From positions 1 to 64,000 of the forward strand of contig JBBRNO010000002.1 of NCBI GenBank assembly GCA_038230275.1: a stretch of DNA of 64,000 nucleotides, in the 5' to 3' direction. The translations under genes were made by a program, and so were the position numbers. This DNA is from JANXXV01 sp038230275 (GTDB lineage Bacteria; Acidobacteriota; Terriglobia; Bryobacterales; Bryobacteraceae). Below, in pieces: positions 16,257 through 25,360 of the stretch (the stretch's first letter is position 1; each line of letters begins with the position of its first letter). The notes beneath the pieces are model-generated. The model did not search any database and was not told where the DNA came from. It saw only the letters and a list, made by a program, of their open reading frames with translations.

Positions 16257-17482
16257 CGAACTACTTCCAGTTGCTGGGCGATCTCAAATTGGAGTTGCCC
16301 ATGCGCCCGCCGCAGCGCCTCTACTACCTCCAACGGACCGGATGCCCGCGAAAACAGGAAGCCCAAATAGCTATTGCCCTCAGGCAGTTTCTGCAGCCGT
16401 TGGCCTTCCTTTGCGGTGATCACGATGTCGGCAATCGCGGCCGCATCAGCCACCCCTCTCACGCCGCGGTAGATCCCGTTCTTCGGAATCGGAATCATCA
16501 TGACTCCCGATGCAGCGGATTCCCGTTCCAGCCCGCTGACATCTTCGCCCAGCGCATGCCGCAGAATCAATTCTTCTAAACTCATCGCTCCACCGGCAAA
16601 CCGTAACGCCCGCGCGCACAACCCGCCGATAGGTCGGGCGGCAATTTCCAGCATCCAGACCCCGGCGGAGTTCAAACGCACTTCCGCATGAATCGGTCCG
16701 TGCGTCAGGCCAAGCGCGGTGATGGCGCGCTGCGTTGCGTCACTTAATCGTTGCTGGCCGGGCTCACGCGACGGCGTCACGTAGATCGTTTCTTCAAAGT
16801 AGGGGCCGTCCAACGGATCCGGCTTGTCGAAGATGGCTAGCGTCTGCAACCGGCCCGCTGTGACCAGACCTTCCAGGGCGAACTCGCGGCCCTCAATGAA
16901 CTCTTCCACCTGAATAAACCGGTCCTGTCCGTCATGCAGTCTCACGATCTCGGGGCTTAGCAAAATGGAGCGGATCCGGGCGAACGCGGAGTCGAATTCG
17001 TTGTCATCACTCGCCCGGATCACTCCCCTGCTCCCAGAGAGGCCAAGCGGCTTCAGCACGCATGGGTAGGCTATCGGATTTGCGCCGCCCTCCAGGGGCA
17101 GGCGGACAAAACGAGGAACCGGCAGCCCGGCCGCGCGGAATCGCTCACGAGCCAGGAACTTGTTTCGGCATGCCGCCACGGCATCGGGCGGATGGTACGG
17201 CAGACCCAGCCGTTCGGCCGTCAGCGCGGCGATGGACGTCGGACGGTCCCCGATTGCCACTATGGCGCCTGGAGGCGGCGCAAGTTGAGCGAGTTCGGCC
17301 GCCGCAGCCTCCGGATCTTCGAATCGAACCGCCACCGCATGGTCGCCCCAAGGGTCTTCGAGTACATGGCAGCGATCGGTCGCCATCACCATATCGAGAT
17401 CAAGCGAGTGCGCCGCATCCGCGAAACTTTGAGTCTGGTAACCGGTGGTGGCGGCGAGCAGCAGAAGGCGTTTAGAGCTCAT
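16253..17482 (-). CDS. ATP-grasp enzyme (carboxylate-amine ligase type)
   Basis: A 409-residue ATP-grasp protein. The N-terminal domain (about 1-110) has a nucleotide-like fold, then ACRNKFLARERFRAAGLPVP leads into the ATP-grasp core with PCVLKPLGLSGSRGV (ATP-binding Lys and glycine loop), VEEFIEGREFALEG and the Mg-binding HAEVRLN...MLEIAARPIGG. The C-terminal domain is as in CARNS1/BL00235-like ligases, which join an acid to an amine. The substrate cannot be told. It is followed on the opposite strand by yggX, and by the DUF4019 gene 4 bp upstream. Confidence 0.8.
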   Translation of the reverse strand: MSSKRLLLLAATTGYQTQSFADAAHSLDLDMVMATDRCHVLEDPWGDHAVAVRFEDPEAAAAELAQLAPPPGAIVAIGDRPTSIAALTAERLGLPYHPPDAVAACRNKFLARERFRAAGLPVPRFVRLPLEGGANPIAYPCVLKPLGLSGSRGVIRASDDNEFDSAFARIRSILLSPEIVRLHDGQDRFIQVEEFIEGREFALEGLVTAGRLQTLAIFDKPDPLDGPYFEETIYVTPSREPGQQRLSDATQRAITALGLTHGPIHAEVRLNSAGVWMLEIAARPIGGLCARALRFAGGAMSLEELILRHALGEDVSGLERESAASGVMMIPIPKNGIYRGVRGVADAAAIADIVITAKEGQRLQKLPEGNSYLGFLFSRASGPLEVVEALRRAHGQLQFEIAQQLEVVR

Positions 17483-17486
17483 TCCA

Positions 17487-17894
17487 TCATTTGATAAAGT
17501 ATCCGGCGCACTTCCACTTACCGCCGTCCATCATCATCGTGATGGTCTCAGTCGCTTTGGCCTTGCTCTTAAATACGGTGTCGAACTGCACCACGGCATA
17601 TTCGCCATCCGGTGCGCCTGGAAGGCTCTTGGCCATGGTAGTTTTCAGTGGCTTCCGGGAGATCAGTGAGCCCATTCCACTCCGCACGTTCTTCACCATT
17701 TGCGTCCAATCCGTTTGCTTCACGCCCTTTTGAAAGACGGAACTGGCCTCAGTCCAACTCGCTTCATATTTCTGCGCATCGATTAGCGCCACCCAGGATT
17801 TGGCCGCCGCTTCGGCATCTTCCTTGGCGGGAGCCGCGGCGCACAGCAAAGCAGACGTAGCGGCGATTGCGAGTATTGCAAATAGGGTTCTCAT
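17487..17894 (-). CDS. DUF4019-type exported protein
   Basis: A 135-residue protein with a signal peptide of about 20 residues (MRTLFAILAIAATSALLCAA). The mature part matches the DUF4019 pattern: AKSWVALIDAQKYEASWTEA, then VKQTDWTQMVKNVRSGMG, and a final GGKWKCAGYFIK. Function unknown; probably periplasmic. The start at 17894 is taken because the region upstream reads as an Arg-rich shadow. It lies 4 bp upstream of the ATP-grasp gene on the same strand. Confidence 0.72.
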   Translation of the reverse strand: MRTLFAILAIAATSALLCAAAPAKEDAEAAAKSWVALIDAQKYEASWTEASSVFQKGVKQTDWTQMVKNVRSGMGSLISRKPLKTTMAKSLPGAPDGEYAVVQFDTVFKSKAKATETITMMMDGGKWKCAGYFIK

Positions 17895-18115
17895 TCGAGA
17901 ACTATTATTGCTTAGTCTAGACCGGCCGAACAATTGTCGCTCTCGAGCGCCCCGCCGGACATCTGTCCGGATGAACAATATGCACGACCGCGGGCAAACC
18001 CGTATCATGGTCCCCAATGTCGGCGGCAACGCCGCAGAAGTTCAGTCAAGATGCGGCGCAACGAGATCGCGCAAGCAATTCACTGGTACGAATTCAATTC
18101 GGGAGGGCTTTCAAC

Positions 18116-18532
18116 TTGAGTGGAATAAATTTGAGCCGAGTGCTACTGGGCGGCTTGCTAGCTGGCGTGATTCTGAACGCCGGACGTTACCTGGTGAACG
18201 GTGTGTTTCTGAGAGAGAAATGGAGTGAGGCGATGAAAGGCGCGCCAACTGATATTTCGAGCGGTGTCCAAATCGCGATTGTGGGTTTCCTTGCGGGCAT
18301 CTTCCTCGTTTGGCTGTACGCCGCTATCAGACCGCGCTACGGGGCCGGTCCGAAGACAGCCGTTCTGGCGGGAATAGCGGTATGTGTATTAGGCTACCTC
18401 TTGGCATGGGGATCCCCCATGGCTATGCACCTTCTGCCGGCGGATCTCATCCTGACAGGGATCGCGGCTGGGCTTATAAACGTCGTGTCGGCCGCGCTTG
18501 CAGGCGCGTGGCTTTACAACGAACCAGTTTGA
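18116..18532 (+). CDS. Small polytopic membrane protein, unknown function
   Basis: A 138-residue protein with four membrane helices (about 5-25, 45-70, 80-100, 105-135). The TTG at 18116 is chosen because GGGAGGG lies 8 nt upstream, whereas the ATG at 18017 has no ribosome site. The helix pattern with RYLVNGVFLREKW between the first two is seen in small conserved membrane proteins of this phylum. No catalytic residues are apparent. Its 3' end is 80 bp before the sigma factor gene. Confidence 0.55.
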   Translation: MSGINLSRVLLGGLLAGVILNAGRYLVNGVFLREKWSEAMKGAPTDISSGVQIAIVGFLAGIFLVWLYAAIRPRYGAGPKTAVLAGIAVCVLGYLLAWGSPMAMHLLPADLILTGIAAGLINVVSAALAGAWLYNEPV

Positions 18533-18612
18533 GCCCTTACAACCAGACCGCTGTTTGAACGGCCGGCAATTGGAAATCCTCCGAACCGTCTGGCAGAATA
18601 AATCATCTATCC

Positions 18613-19197
18613 ATGTCATCGCCGCCCCCATGCGACACCATGTTGTTAACGCGCCTGCACGAGCGCGATCCGGAAACGCTGTCCGCCACCGTGGAGGAAA
18701 ATGCGCGGCCGCTTTACCGGGCCGCGCGGGCCATGGGATTCGATGAACAGCAGGCCGAAGATCTGGTGCAGGATGTGTTCACCGTGTTCCTGCAGAAACT
18801 CGACGAGTTCGAGGGACGTTCCCAAGTGCGGACCTGGCTCTTCGGAATTCTACACTGGAAGATGAGGGAACGGCGCAAGGCGATGCAGCGGGACGAATCC
18901 CACGATTCGATCGACCCCTCCTTCGCCGACTGGTTCGACGGAAAAGGGCACTGGATCAGCCATCCCGACGATCTGGAACGCTTATTCGCATCGAAGGAAA
19001 TCCGAAGTGCCGTGGGCGAATGCCTGGCGTCAATCCCGGTACAACAGCGGGAAGCTTTTCTGTTGCGCGAGGTGGAGGGGCTGGAGTCAAAAGAAATTTG
19101 TAATAATCTGCAGATCAGCGTCACTCATCTGGGGGTACTGATTCACCGCGCTCGTCACCGCTTGCGCGAGTGCATGCAGGAGAAGGGATGGAAATGA
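18613..19197 (+). CDS. ECF-type RNA polymerase sigma factor
   Basis: A 194-residue sigma-70 family protein. Region 2 covers about residues 30-100 (AEDLVQDVFTVFLQKL, then RTWLFGILHWKMRERRK). Region 4 covers about 135-190 (SIPVQQREAFLLREVEGLES, then LGVLIHRARHRLRE). This is a small ECF sigma factor. The following gene overlaps it by ATGA and encodes a zinc-finger anti-sigma candidate; the next gene is a TonB-dependent receptor. That order suggests a cell-surface signalling unit, but regulation of the receptor by this factor is an inference. Confidence 0.9.
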   Translation: MSSPPPCDTMLLTRLHERDPETLSATVEENARPLYRAARAMGFDEQQAEDLVQDVFTVFLQKLDEFEGRSQVRTWLFGILHWKMRERRKAMQRDESHDSIDPSFADWFDGKGHWISHPDDLERLFASKEIRSAVGECLASIPVQQREAFLLREVEGLESKEICNNLQISVTHLGVLIHRARHRLRECMQEKGWK

Positions 19198-19445
19198 TCC
19201 ATGTAATGAACTGTCGGGAAATTGCGGAGTTGATGGATTCGGACGCTGTTCCGCATCAACCTTGGATTACGCGCGTACAGTTCCGCGTGCACCTTGGGGT
19301 CTGCTGGCATTGCCGCCTTTTGGCTCGCCAAATCAAATGGTTGGGGAACGTCACACGGCAGAGCGTGAACTCGATTTCCGACGCCGGCACGGACTTCGAA
19401 GCCCGTATTTTACGGAAGCTTTCCTTGCCCCCAAAACAAATTTGA
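19194..19445 (+). CDS. Mini anti-sigma factor with zinc-binding ZAS-like motif
   Basis: An 83-residue protein starting at ATG 19194, which overlaps the sigma stop (ATGA) and has AGGAGAAGG 6 nt upstream. MNCREIAELMDSD is followed by HLGVCWHC, giving the H-x3-C-x2-C pattern of anti-sigma ZAS domains; the first Cys completes a candidate zinc site. It has no membrane helix, so if it is an anti-sigma factor it is soluble and cannot itself cross the membrane. It ends 42 bp before the receptor gene. Confidence 0.7.
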   Translation: MIHVMNCREIAELMDSDAVPHQPWITRVQFRVHLGVCWHCRLLARQIKWLGNVTRQSVNSISDAGTDFEARILRKLSLPPKQI

Positions 19446-19487
19446 CCATTTTTGTAAGAAATCGCAGCGCCGCTCCACTCACTTGTC

Positions 19488-22400
19488 ATGCAGATGCGGC
19501 GATGGATTCTTCCGGTCCTGATGAGCGGGATTGCGGTCTGGGCGCAAGCTCCCACAGCTTCGGTGAGCGGCACCATTACCGATTCCTCAGGTGGCGTGCT
19601 GGCAGGAGCCTCCGTTTCCGCGCGTAACCTGGAAACCAATGTGACGCGCACGGCAGCGGCGAACCAGACCGGGAATTATCAGATTCTGGGTCTTCAATCC
19701 GGCACATACGCAATTGTCGCCGCACAACCGAAATTCACGTCGGTGCAAAGGAACGAAGTCGCGCTGCGGGTCGGCGATGAGGTTCGGATCGATCTGTCGT
19801 TACCGCCCGGCGAGTCCAGCGAATCGATAGTCGTCACCGAGACCACGCCGCTGGTGCAACTGGAAACGGCGACCGCCTTTGCCGTGGTGAATGAAAGGTC
19901 GGTGCAGGATCTCCCCACCGATGGCCGCCAGCTTCAGAACCTGGCACTCATTGTTCCTGGAGTATCGGCGGGCTGGAACGTTTCCACCGCTGCCAACCGT
20001 TACGGTAAAGCGCGCGAAGGCACCGAAGGCGCCTTCAACGTGAACGGCGCCCGAAGCCGCTCGAATAATTTTCTATTCGATGGAATGCCGATGAACGTGC
20101 GGCAGTACAGTGTCATCAATTTCGAGCCGTCAAACGAAGCGGTGCGGGAATTCTCCGTCATCAACGCCGTCCCAACAGCAGACTACGGCCGGACCATGGG
20201 TGGACAGGTGAGCATTATTACGCGCTCCGGTTCCAGCCAGTTTCACGGCTCCGCGTATGAGTTTTTTCGCAACACGGTATTGAATGCCAATGATACATTC
20301 AGCAAGCGGTCGGGGCTTCCGCGCGGCAAAGTCCGCCACAACCAGTTTGGCGGCAGCGTCGGCGGACCCATTTGGAAGCAGAAGCACTTCTTCTTCGTAA
20401 ATACGGAACTGCTGCGCAATCTGGAAGGGTCGGAGACGCGAACTTCTTTCGTGCCCACAGCCGCACAGGCACGCGGCCTCATCCCTTTCACCGGGGCGAA
20501 CGGGCAGGCCCAAGTGCTGGATCTCTCGGGGAGAATCGCCCCGGTATCGGCGAAACTGCTGGCGCTTTATCCACTGCCGAACGCCTCGCTGCCCGGGGGA
20601 AACTATAACGCCGCGCTGACGATTGGGGTCAACGATTATCAGTATCATGTGCGCACCGATCACCACTTCTCCGATCGCGATGTGGTGACCTTGCGCACGT
20701 CGTGGAATTTGAATGACCAGGTGTACATCGTGGACCGTTTCGGCGGGCCGTACATTCCAGGTTTCTCCCTGCCCAACCCCGAGCGCAGCACCAACGGAAC
20801 GTTAGGTTATATCCGCACCTTCTCTCCGGCAATTTCGAATGAGGCTCGCATTGGCGTCAATCGCTACGGAAACGATCTGGCGAATGGCGACCCCCGGAAT
20901 GCAACCGAATTTGGTCTCCCAAACGGATCTACCGCGAATGGCATTCCGTCCATCTCGTTCGCGCAAGGCGGGCTGGCCGCGCTGGGCGGCCTTTCCTGGT
21001 ATAACCGCGTGCAAAATGAAGACACCATTTATGCCTCGGATGCCGTCAGTGTGCTTCGCGGCGCGCACAGCTTGAAGTTCGGCGGTGAAGTTTCCCGCTA
21101 TCACTTCAATACTCGCGGGGCCGGAAATCAACGCGGAACAATTTCGTTCGACGGATCGAGAAACGGATTGATCCCTAACACACCGGCCAATGCACTGGCG
21201 AACGTATTGGCGGATTTGGTGCTCGGTTTGCCCAGCCAGGCGACCATCACCGTAGGCCAGTTTGGGCGCGGCTATCGCGATTCCGCCTGGGCACTTTTTG
21301 CGCAGGACACCTGGCGGTTGAATAGGCGGTTGACGCTCGATTACGGGTTGCGCTACGAGTACAGCGCTCCCTGGAACGAGGTCAATAACAAGCTGGCGAA
21401 CTTCGCCCCGGGTAAGGGCATCGTTACCCCTCAGACCTCGGGCTGGAACGGTCTATATCAACCGGACCGCAATAATTTCGCGCCCCGCCTGGGATTCGCC
21501 TATGACGTAACCGGCCTCGGACGCACCGTGCTGCGAGGCGGCTTCGGCGTCCTCTATGAGACGCTGTTGCAGGCCAGCACCGTGCAGCAGATTGAAAACA
21601 ATCCGCCGTTCTCCAGCTCCGCGATCACGAATGCGCCGACTCCGTTTTCAACTTCCACCACGGTTGCTTCACGCACATTACTGGATCTACTGGGCGCGGC
21701 GCAGCCTTCCCGCTCACTGGCTGCGATTCCCTCCGATCTGCGGAATCCCTACAGCTTGCAATACAGTCTGGACGTGCAACAAGCGTTGGGACAAAGCTGG
21801 TTGATGGAATTGGCCTACCGCGGCACGCGTGGCGTCAGGTTACCGTTGAACTACGATATCAATCAAATCCCGCTGGGGCTGTCGTCTCCAGTGCGGCCGT
21901 ACCCGGGTTTTAACTCCATCAATCAATACGCCAACATCGGAGTTTCCACCTACCACAGCATGCAAATCAAAGCAGAGCGCCGGTTCCATGCAGGTTTGAA
22001 TCTGCTTGCGGCCTATACCTGGTCGAAGTCGATCGACAACGCCAGTGACTTCGGATCCGGCGACGCCAGTGAACACGTGCTGAATAGCTACAACCTCCGC
22101 GGACAACGCGCCGTTTCCAGCTTCGATATTCCACACCGCTTTACCGCTGCATTCAACTATGCGATTCCCGCACAGAAGCTGAAGTCGGTGCTCGGCGGAT
22201 GGCAGGTGAATGGCATCGTCACAGTACAATCGGGACAGCCGTTTACACCTTACACCAGCCAATTCGATAGCTACCGCGGCGAATCGTACAACCGGTTGAA
22301 CGTGGTGGGGGATCCCAACAAGAATGTCCCTTCCGGCCTCGCCTACAATCCGGCCGCTTTTGCCCTGCCTTCAGTGGGAACGTTTGGCAACAGTGGGCGG

Positions 22401-22622
22401 AATATCATCCGCGGCGATGGATTTCGGACGGCGGATCTGTCCCTCTTCCGGAATTTCCAGGTGAAGGAACTATTGAAACTCCAACTCCGATTTGAGGCCA
22501 CCAACGCCATGAATCAGGTGAATTTTCAAGGACCGGTGACCAATCAATCCACGCAGCCCGGCGCCTTTGTAGCTATGGCGATTCCACGAACCCTGCAATT
22601 GGGAGCGAAGTTCAGCTTCTGA
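19488..22622 (+). CDS. TonB-dependent receptor (Oar-like) with carboxypeptidase-regulatory domain
   Basis: A 1044-residue outer membrane protein. Residues 1-20 are a signal peptide (MQMRRWILPVLMSGIAVWAQ). Residues 23-105 form a carboxypeptidase-regulatory-like beta domain (SVSGTITDSSGGVLAGA). A plug domain follows (about 115-225: SVQDLPTDGRQLQNLALIVPGV), and the rest is a beta barrel with alternating aromatic strands, ending in FQGPVTNQSTQPGAF and a final ALQLGAKFSF-like strand with terminal Phe. Such receptors are abundant in Acidobacteriota. The ligand is unknown. The hydrolase gene starts directly at its stop codon. Confidence 0.92.
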   Translation: MQMRRWILPVLMSGIAVWAQAPTASVSGTITDSSGGVLAGASVSARNLETNVTRTAAANQTGNYQILGLQSGTYAIVAAQPKFTSVQRNEVALRVGDEVRIDLSLPPGESSESIVVTETTPLVQLETATAFAVVNERSVQDLPTDGRQLQNLALIVPGVSAGWNVSTAANRYGKAREGTEGAFNVNGARSRSNNFLFDGMPMNVRQYSVINFEPSNEAVREFSVINAVPTADYGRTMGGQVSIITRSGSSQFHGSAYEFFRNTVLNANDTFSKRSGLPRGKVRHNQFGGSVGGPIWKQKHFFFVNTELLRNLEGSETRTSFVPTAAQARGLIPFTGANGQAQVLDLSGRIAPVSAKLLALYPLPNASLPGGNYNAALTIGVNDYQYHVRTDHHFSDRDVVTLRTSWNLNDQVYIVDRFGGPYIPGFSLPNPERSTNGTLGYIRTFSPAISNEARIGVNRYGNDLANGDPRNATEFGLPNGSTANGIPSISFAQGGLAALGGLSWYNRVQNEDTIYASDAVSVLRGAHSLKFGGEVSRYHFNTRGAGNQRGTISFDGSRNGLIPNTPANALANVLADLVLGLPSQATITVGQFGRGYRDSAWALFAQDTWRLNRRLTLDYGLRYEYSAPWNEVNNKLANFAPGKGIVTPQTSGWNGLYQPDRNNFAPRLGFAYDVTGLGRTVLRGGFGVLYETLLQASTVQQIENNPPFSSSAITNAPTPFSTSTTVASRTLLDLLGAAQPSRSLAAIPSDLRNPYSLQYSLDVQQALGQSWLMELAYRGTRGVRLPLNYDINQIPLGLSSPVRPYPGFNSINQYANIGVSTYHSMQIKAERRFHAGLNLLAAYTWSKSIDNASDFGSGDASEHVLNSYNLRGQRAVSSFDIPHRFTAAFNYAIPAQKLKSVLGGWQVNGIVTVQSGQPFTPYTSQFDSYRGESYNRLNVVGDPNKNVPSGLAYNPAAFALPSVGTFGNSGRNIIRGDGFRTADLSLFRNFQVKELLKLQLRFEATNAMNQVNFQGPVTNQSTQPGAFVAMAIPRTLQLGAKFSF

Positions 22623-24737
22623 GTGCGGTATAACTCGTTCGTGACTCGGCGACAGCTTCTACTTTCAATTGGAGCAGCGGCGACGCTGCGGGCTCAACAA
22701 CACTACCCGGGAGTAACATATCGCGATTACTCACGGATACTCCCGGATTTTCTGGGTAAGCTGGCAGGCCAGGCATACCAGCAGCGCAATCAAGCGTTGG
22801 CGCAGCTTACCAGCGTGGACAACATCCGGCAGCGGCAGCGCTGGGCGCGGGACACATTCTGGAAGCTGGTGGGCGGAATGCCAGAGCGGACGCCCCTGAA
22901 TACCCGCACGGCCGCTTCGTTTACCCGGACCGGTTATCGCGTGGACAAATTGGTCTATGAGAGCCAGCCGGGCTTACACGTTGCCGCTAATCTCTATATT
23001 CCCACCACCGGAAAGCCACCGTATCCGGCGGTTTTGTTCCAAATGGGCCATGCCAATAATGGGAAGGCCTCACCCACCTATCAGCGCTGCTGCCAGGGCT
23101 TGGTGCAACTCGGCTACATTGTGTTGGGGTTCGATCCCATGGGCCAGGGCGAGCGCATCTATTATCCGGATGCCTCTGGAATTCAGACCCTCCTGCCGTC
23201 CGCCGACGAGGAGCATTCGCTCGCGGGCCGGCAGATGCTGCTGGCGGGCGATTCCGCCACGCGCTTTCAGACGTGGGACGCGGTGCGCTCGCTCGATGTA
23301 CTGGCGGCCCATCCGCTTGTAGATCCCGCAAGAATCGCCACATCCGGGCAGTCCGGCGGCGCCACCCTGAGTATGTTTTTGGTGGCCGTCGACGACCGTA
23401 TCGCGGCGTCTGTCGTTTGCAGCGGGAACACTGAGAACGTGGCTTGCCGCGACTTCGTCTCACCGGGATCTACAGACGATGCCGAACAGAACTTCCCAGG
23501 ATCGGCGCCTCTGGCGTGGGATCGTTGGGACCTCTTCTATCCGTTCGCGCCCAAGCCCATGTTGATTACCGTGAGCGACAAAGACTTCTTCGGCACCTAT
23601 TCGCTCAACTACCTTTCCAGCGGCTGGGAGGAGTTTCAGAAGCTGAAGAAAGTGTATGAGGTGCTGGGTCACGGCAATCAACTGGCGTGGGGAGGAACTC
23701 CTTTGCCGCACGGGCTTTCCTACGATACGCGCCTGCTGATGTATGACTGGCTGGGCCGGTGGCTCAAGGGCGGGGGCGAGGGGATCAAAGAAGAACCGCC
23801 AACCCGGTTGGAGCCTGACGAAACGCTTTGGGTTTCCCCGAAGGGCAATATGGTGCACGGCTTCGCCGGAGAAACACCACACTCCCTGTGCGTAAAACGC
23901 GCTGTCCGGCGCGGCGCAGGTTCCATTGCGGATCGTCTGGGCATCGTGAAGCCCGGACCTTCCGTTCATGCCACGGTCGTGAAAAAAGTGCCGTCGCGGG
24001 AGGCAGACATCGAAGCCTTGGAAATTCCTTCCGAAGCCGGCGTGTTCCTTCCCGCGTGGATGTTCCGTCCCAAACGTGCGGACACGTCGAAACCCTTGCT
24101 CGTTTTATTGGAACCGCAAGGCCGTCTTTCCCGGTGGCATGAAGATGAGCTTTATCTGACCCTGGCTGGCAGGGGCTATACGGTCTGTGTGCCGGACTTG
24201 CGCGGAGTGGGGGACCTGACTCCGGCTGTCGGACGCGGAGCGGCGCGTCACGCGCTGGAGCATGCCAGCGAGGAAGAGTATGCGTGGGCATCGCTGATTC
24301 TTGGACGGCCATTATTGGGACAGCGCGTTACCGATGTTCTCTCGGTGTTGCGAGCAGTGCAGGCCCCGGGGACCAGGGTGATGTTGGCGGCCCAGGGGAA
24401 GATGACCGTACCGGCACTCTACGCGGCACTTAGTAATGCTGAAATCGGCGGGCTCTATCTTTCGGGCGGGCTAACTTCATTTCGCAGCGTAGTCGAAACC
24501 GAAACATACGTTCATCCATTCGCCAATTTCGTTCCGGGCATTGCCGGGTTCATGGATCTGCCGGAAATCGTTCGCAGTTTGGCACCTCGTAGGGTGACGC
24601 TCGCGGGAACTGTAAGCGCGTCGGGACACGCCATCGGAGCCGGCGTTGAGCGGAAGATGTTCGATGACGCCCCGCACGTTGCCGTATTGGACCGGGCGGC
24701 GTGGGACGCCGACACGTTTGTCAGTACCCTACGGTGA
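22623..24737 (+). CDS. Secreted two-domain alpha/beta hydrolase (acetyl xylan esterase-like)
   Basis: A 704-residue exported protein; RRQLLLSIGAAATLRAQ is the signal peptide. The first hydrolase domain (about 90-400) has the nucleophile elbow SGQSGGATLS with S244 and the motif DFFGTYSLN before a His-containing GHGN segment. A second alpha/beta domain (about 480-700) has the fold pattern but its nucleophile position reads LAAQGKMTV, without Ser. This resembles the acetyl xylan esterase type of Acidobacteriota. It begins right at the receptor stop; a GTG at 22641 is an equally possible start. Probably degrades a ligand linked to the receptor, but no substrate is shown. Confidence 0.8.
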   Translation: MRYNSFVTRRQLLLSIGAAATLRAQQHYPGVTYRDYSRILPDFLGKLAGQAYQQRNQALAQLTSVDNIRQRQRWARDTFWKLVGGMPERTPLNTRTAASFTRTGYRVDKLVYESQPGLHVAANLYIPTTGKPPYPAVLFQMGHANNGKASPTYQRCCQGLVQLGYIVLGFDPMGQGERIYYPDASGIQTLLPSADEEHSLAGRQMLLAGDSATRFQTWDAVRSLDVLAAHPLVDPARIATSGQSGGATLSMFLVAVDDRIAASVVCSGNTENVACRDFVSPGSTDDAEQNFPGSAPLAWDRWDLFYPFAPKPMLITVSDKDFFGTYSLNYLSSGWEEFQKLKKVYEVLGHGNQLAWGGTPLPHGLSYDTRLLMYDWLGRWLKGGGEGIKEEPPTRLEPDETLWVSPKGNMVHGFAGETPHSLCVKRAVRRGAGSIADRLGIVKPGPSVHATVVKKVPSREADIEALEIPSEAGVFLPAWMFRPKRADTSKPLLVLLEPQGRLSRWHEDELYLTLAGRGYTVCVPDLRGVGDLTPAVGRGAARHALEHASEEEYAWASLILGRPLLGQRVTDVLSVLRAVQAPGTRVMLAAQGKMTVPALYAALSNAEIGGLYLSGGLTSFRSVVETETYVHPFANFVPGIAGFMDLPEIVRSLAPRRVTLAGTVSASGHAIGAGVERKMFDDAPHVAVLDRAAWDADTFVSTLR

Positions 24738-25341
24738 ATTGCTGCCGGATGAAGTGCGGACGCTCCACCTCATTGAGGATCGCTACCGCAAAATCCTCGA
24801 CGGAGATCTTGCTCTGGCCGGCCTCATCCACAATCAGCCGACCGGTGCCGGTACGGAAAGTGCCGGTGCGTTCGCCGGGCTCTATGAAGGCGGCGGGACT
24901 TACGTAAGCCCAATCCAGATCGGCATTTTTAAATATGGGCAAGGCGTCGCGATGAGCCAGCGCCAGTTGCTTCCACGCGGGCGGGAAGTCGGGTGTATCT
25001 ACAAGCTGGACGCCGTGGGCCACTTCCAGACTGCCCGCGCCGCCAACCACAATCAACCGCTTGGGCCGGCCCGCAACCAGCGAGTGCGCCGCCGCCAGTA
25101 AGCTTCGGGGATCACCGTTGCCTGGACCGTAGGCGCTAATCACCACGTCCTTTCCGGCGGAGACCGACGTCACTCCGGCCTGGTCCATAATGTCCCCTTC
25201 CTCGACAAAAAGGTTCTGGTTCACTTCCGTAAATTTGGATGCCTCGCGAACCACCGCTGTCACTTCGTGTCCACGGTGAAGGGCTTCCTCCATAATTCGC
25301 TTACCAATCATGCCCGAGGGACCGTACAAGGCAATTTTCAA
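24721..25341 (-). CDS. NAD(P)H-binding short-chain oxidoreductase-like protein
   Basis: A 206-residue Rossmann protein (NAD(P)H-binding, YwnB/NmrA-like). GPSGMIGKRIMEEALHRGHEVTAVVR at the N terminus carries the GxxGxxG nucleotide loop (G8, G11, G13), and VISAYGPGNGD and LIVVGGAGSLEV follow. No catalytic Tyr-x3-Lys pair is visible, so the reaction cannot be predicted. It is the last gene of the lpt-rpoN run, 19 bp after rapZ, and overlaps the end of the hydrolase gene by 17 bp. Confidence 0.85.
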   Translation of the reverse strand: MKIALYGPSGMIGKRIMEEALHRGHEVTAVVREASKFTEVNQNLFVEEGDIMDQAGVTSVSAGKDVVISAYGPGNGDPRSLLAAAHSLVAGRPKRLIVVGGAGSLEVAHGVQLVDTPDFPPAWKQLALAHRDALPIFKNADLDWAYVSPAAFIEPGERTGTFRTGTGRLIVDEAGQSKISVEDFAVAILNEVERPHFIRQQFTVGY

Positions 25342-25360
25342 GATCGAACCTCCAGCTCTT

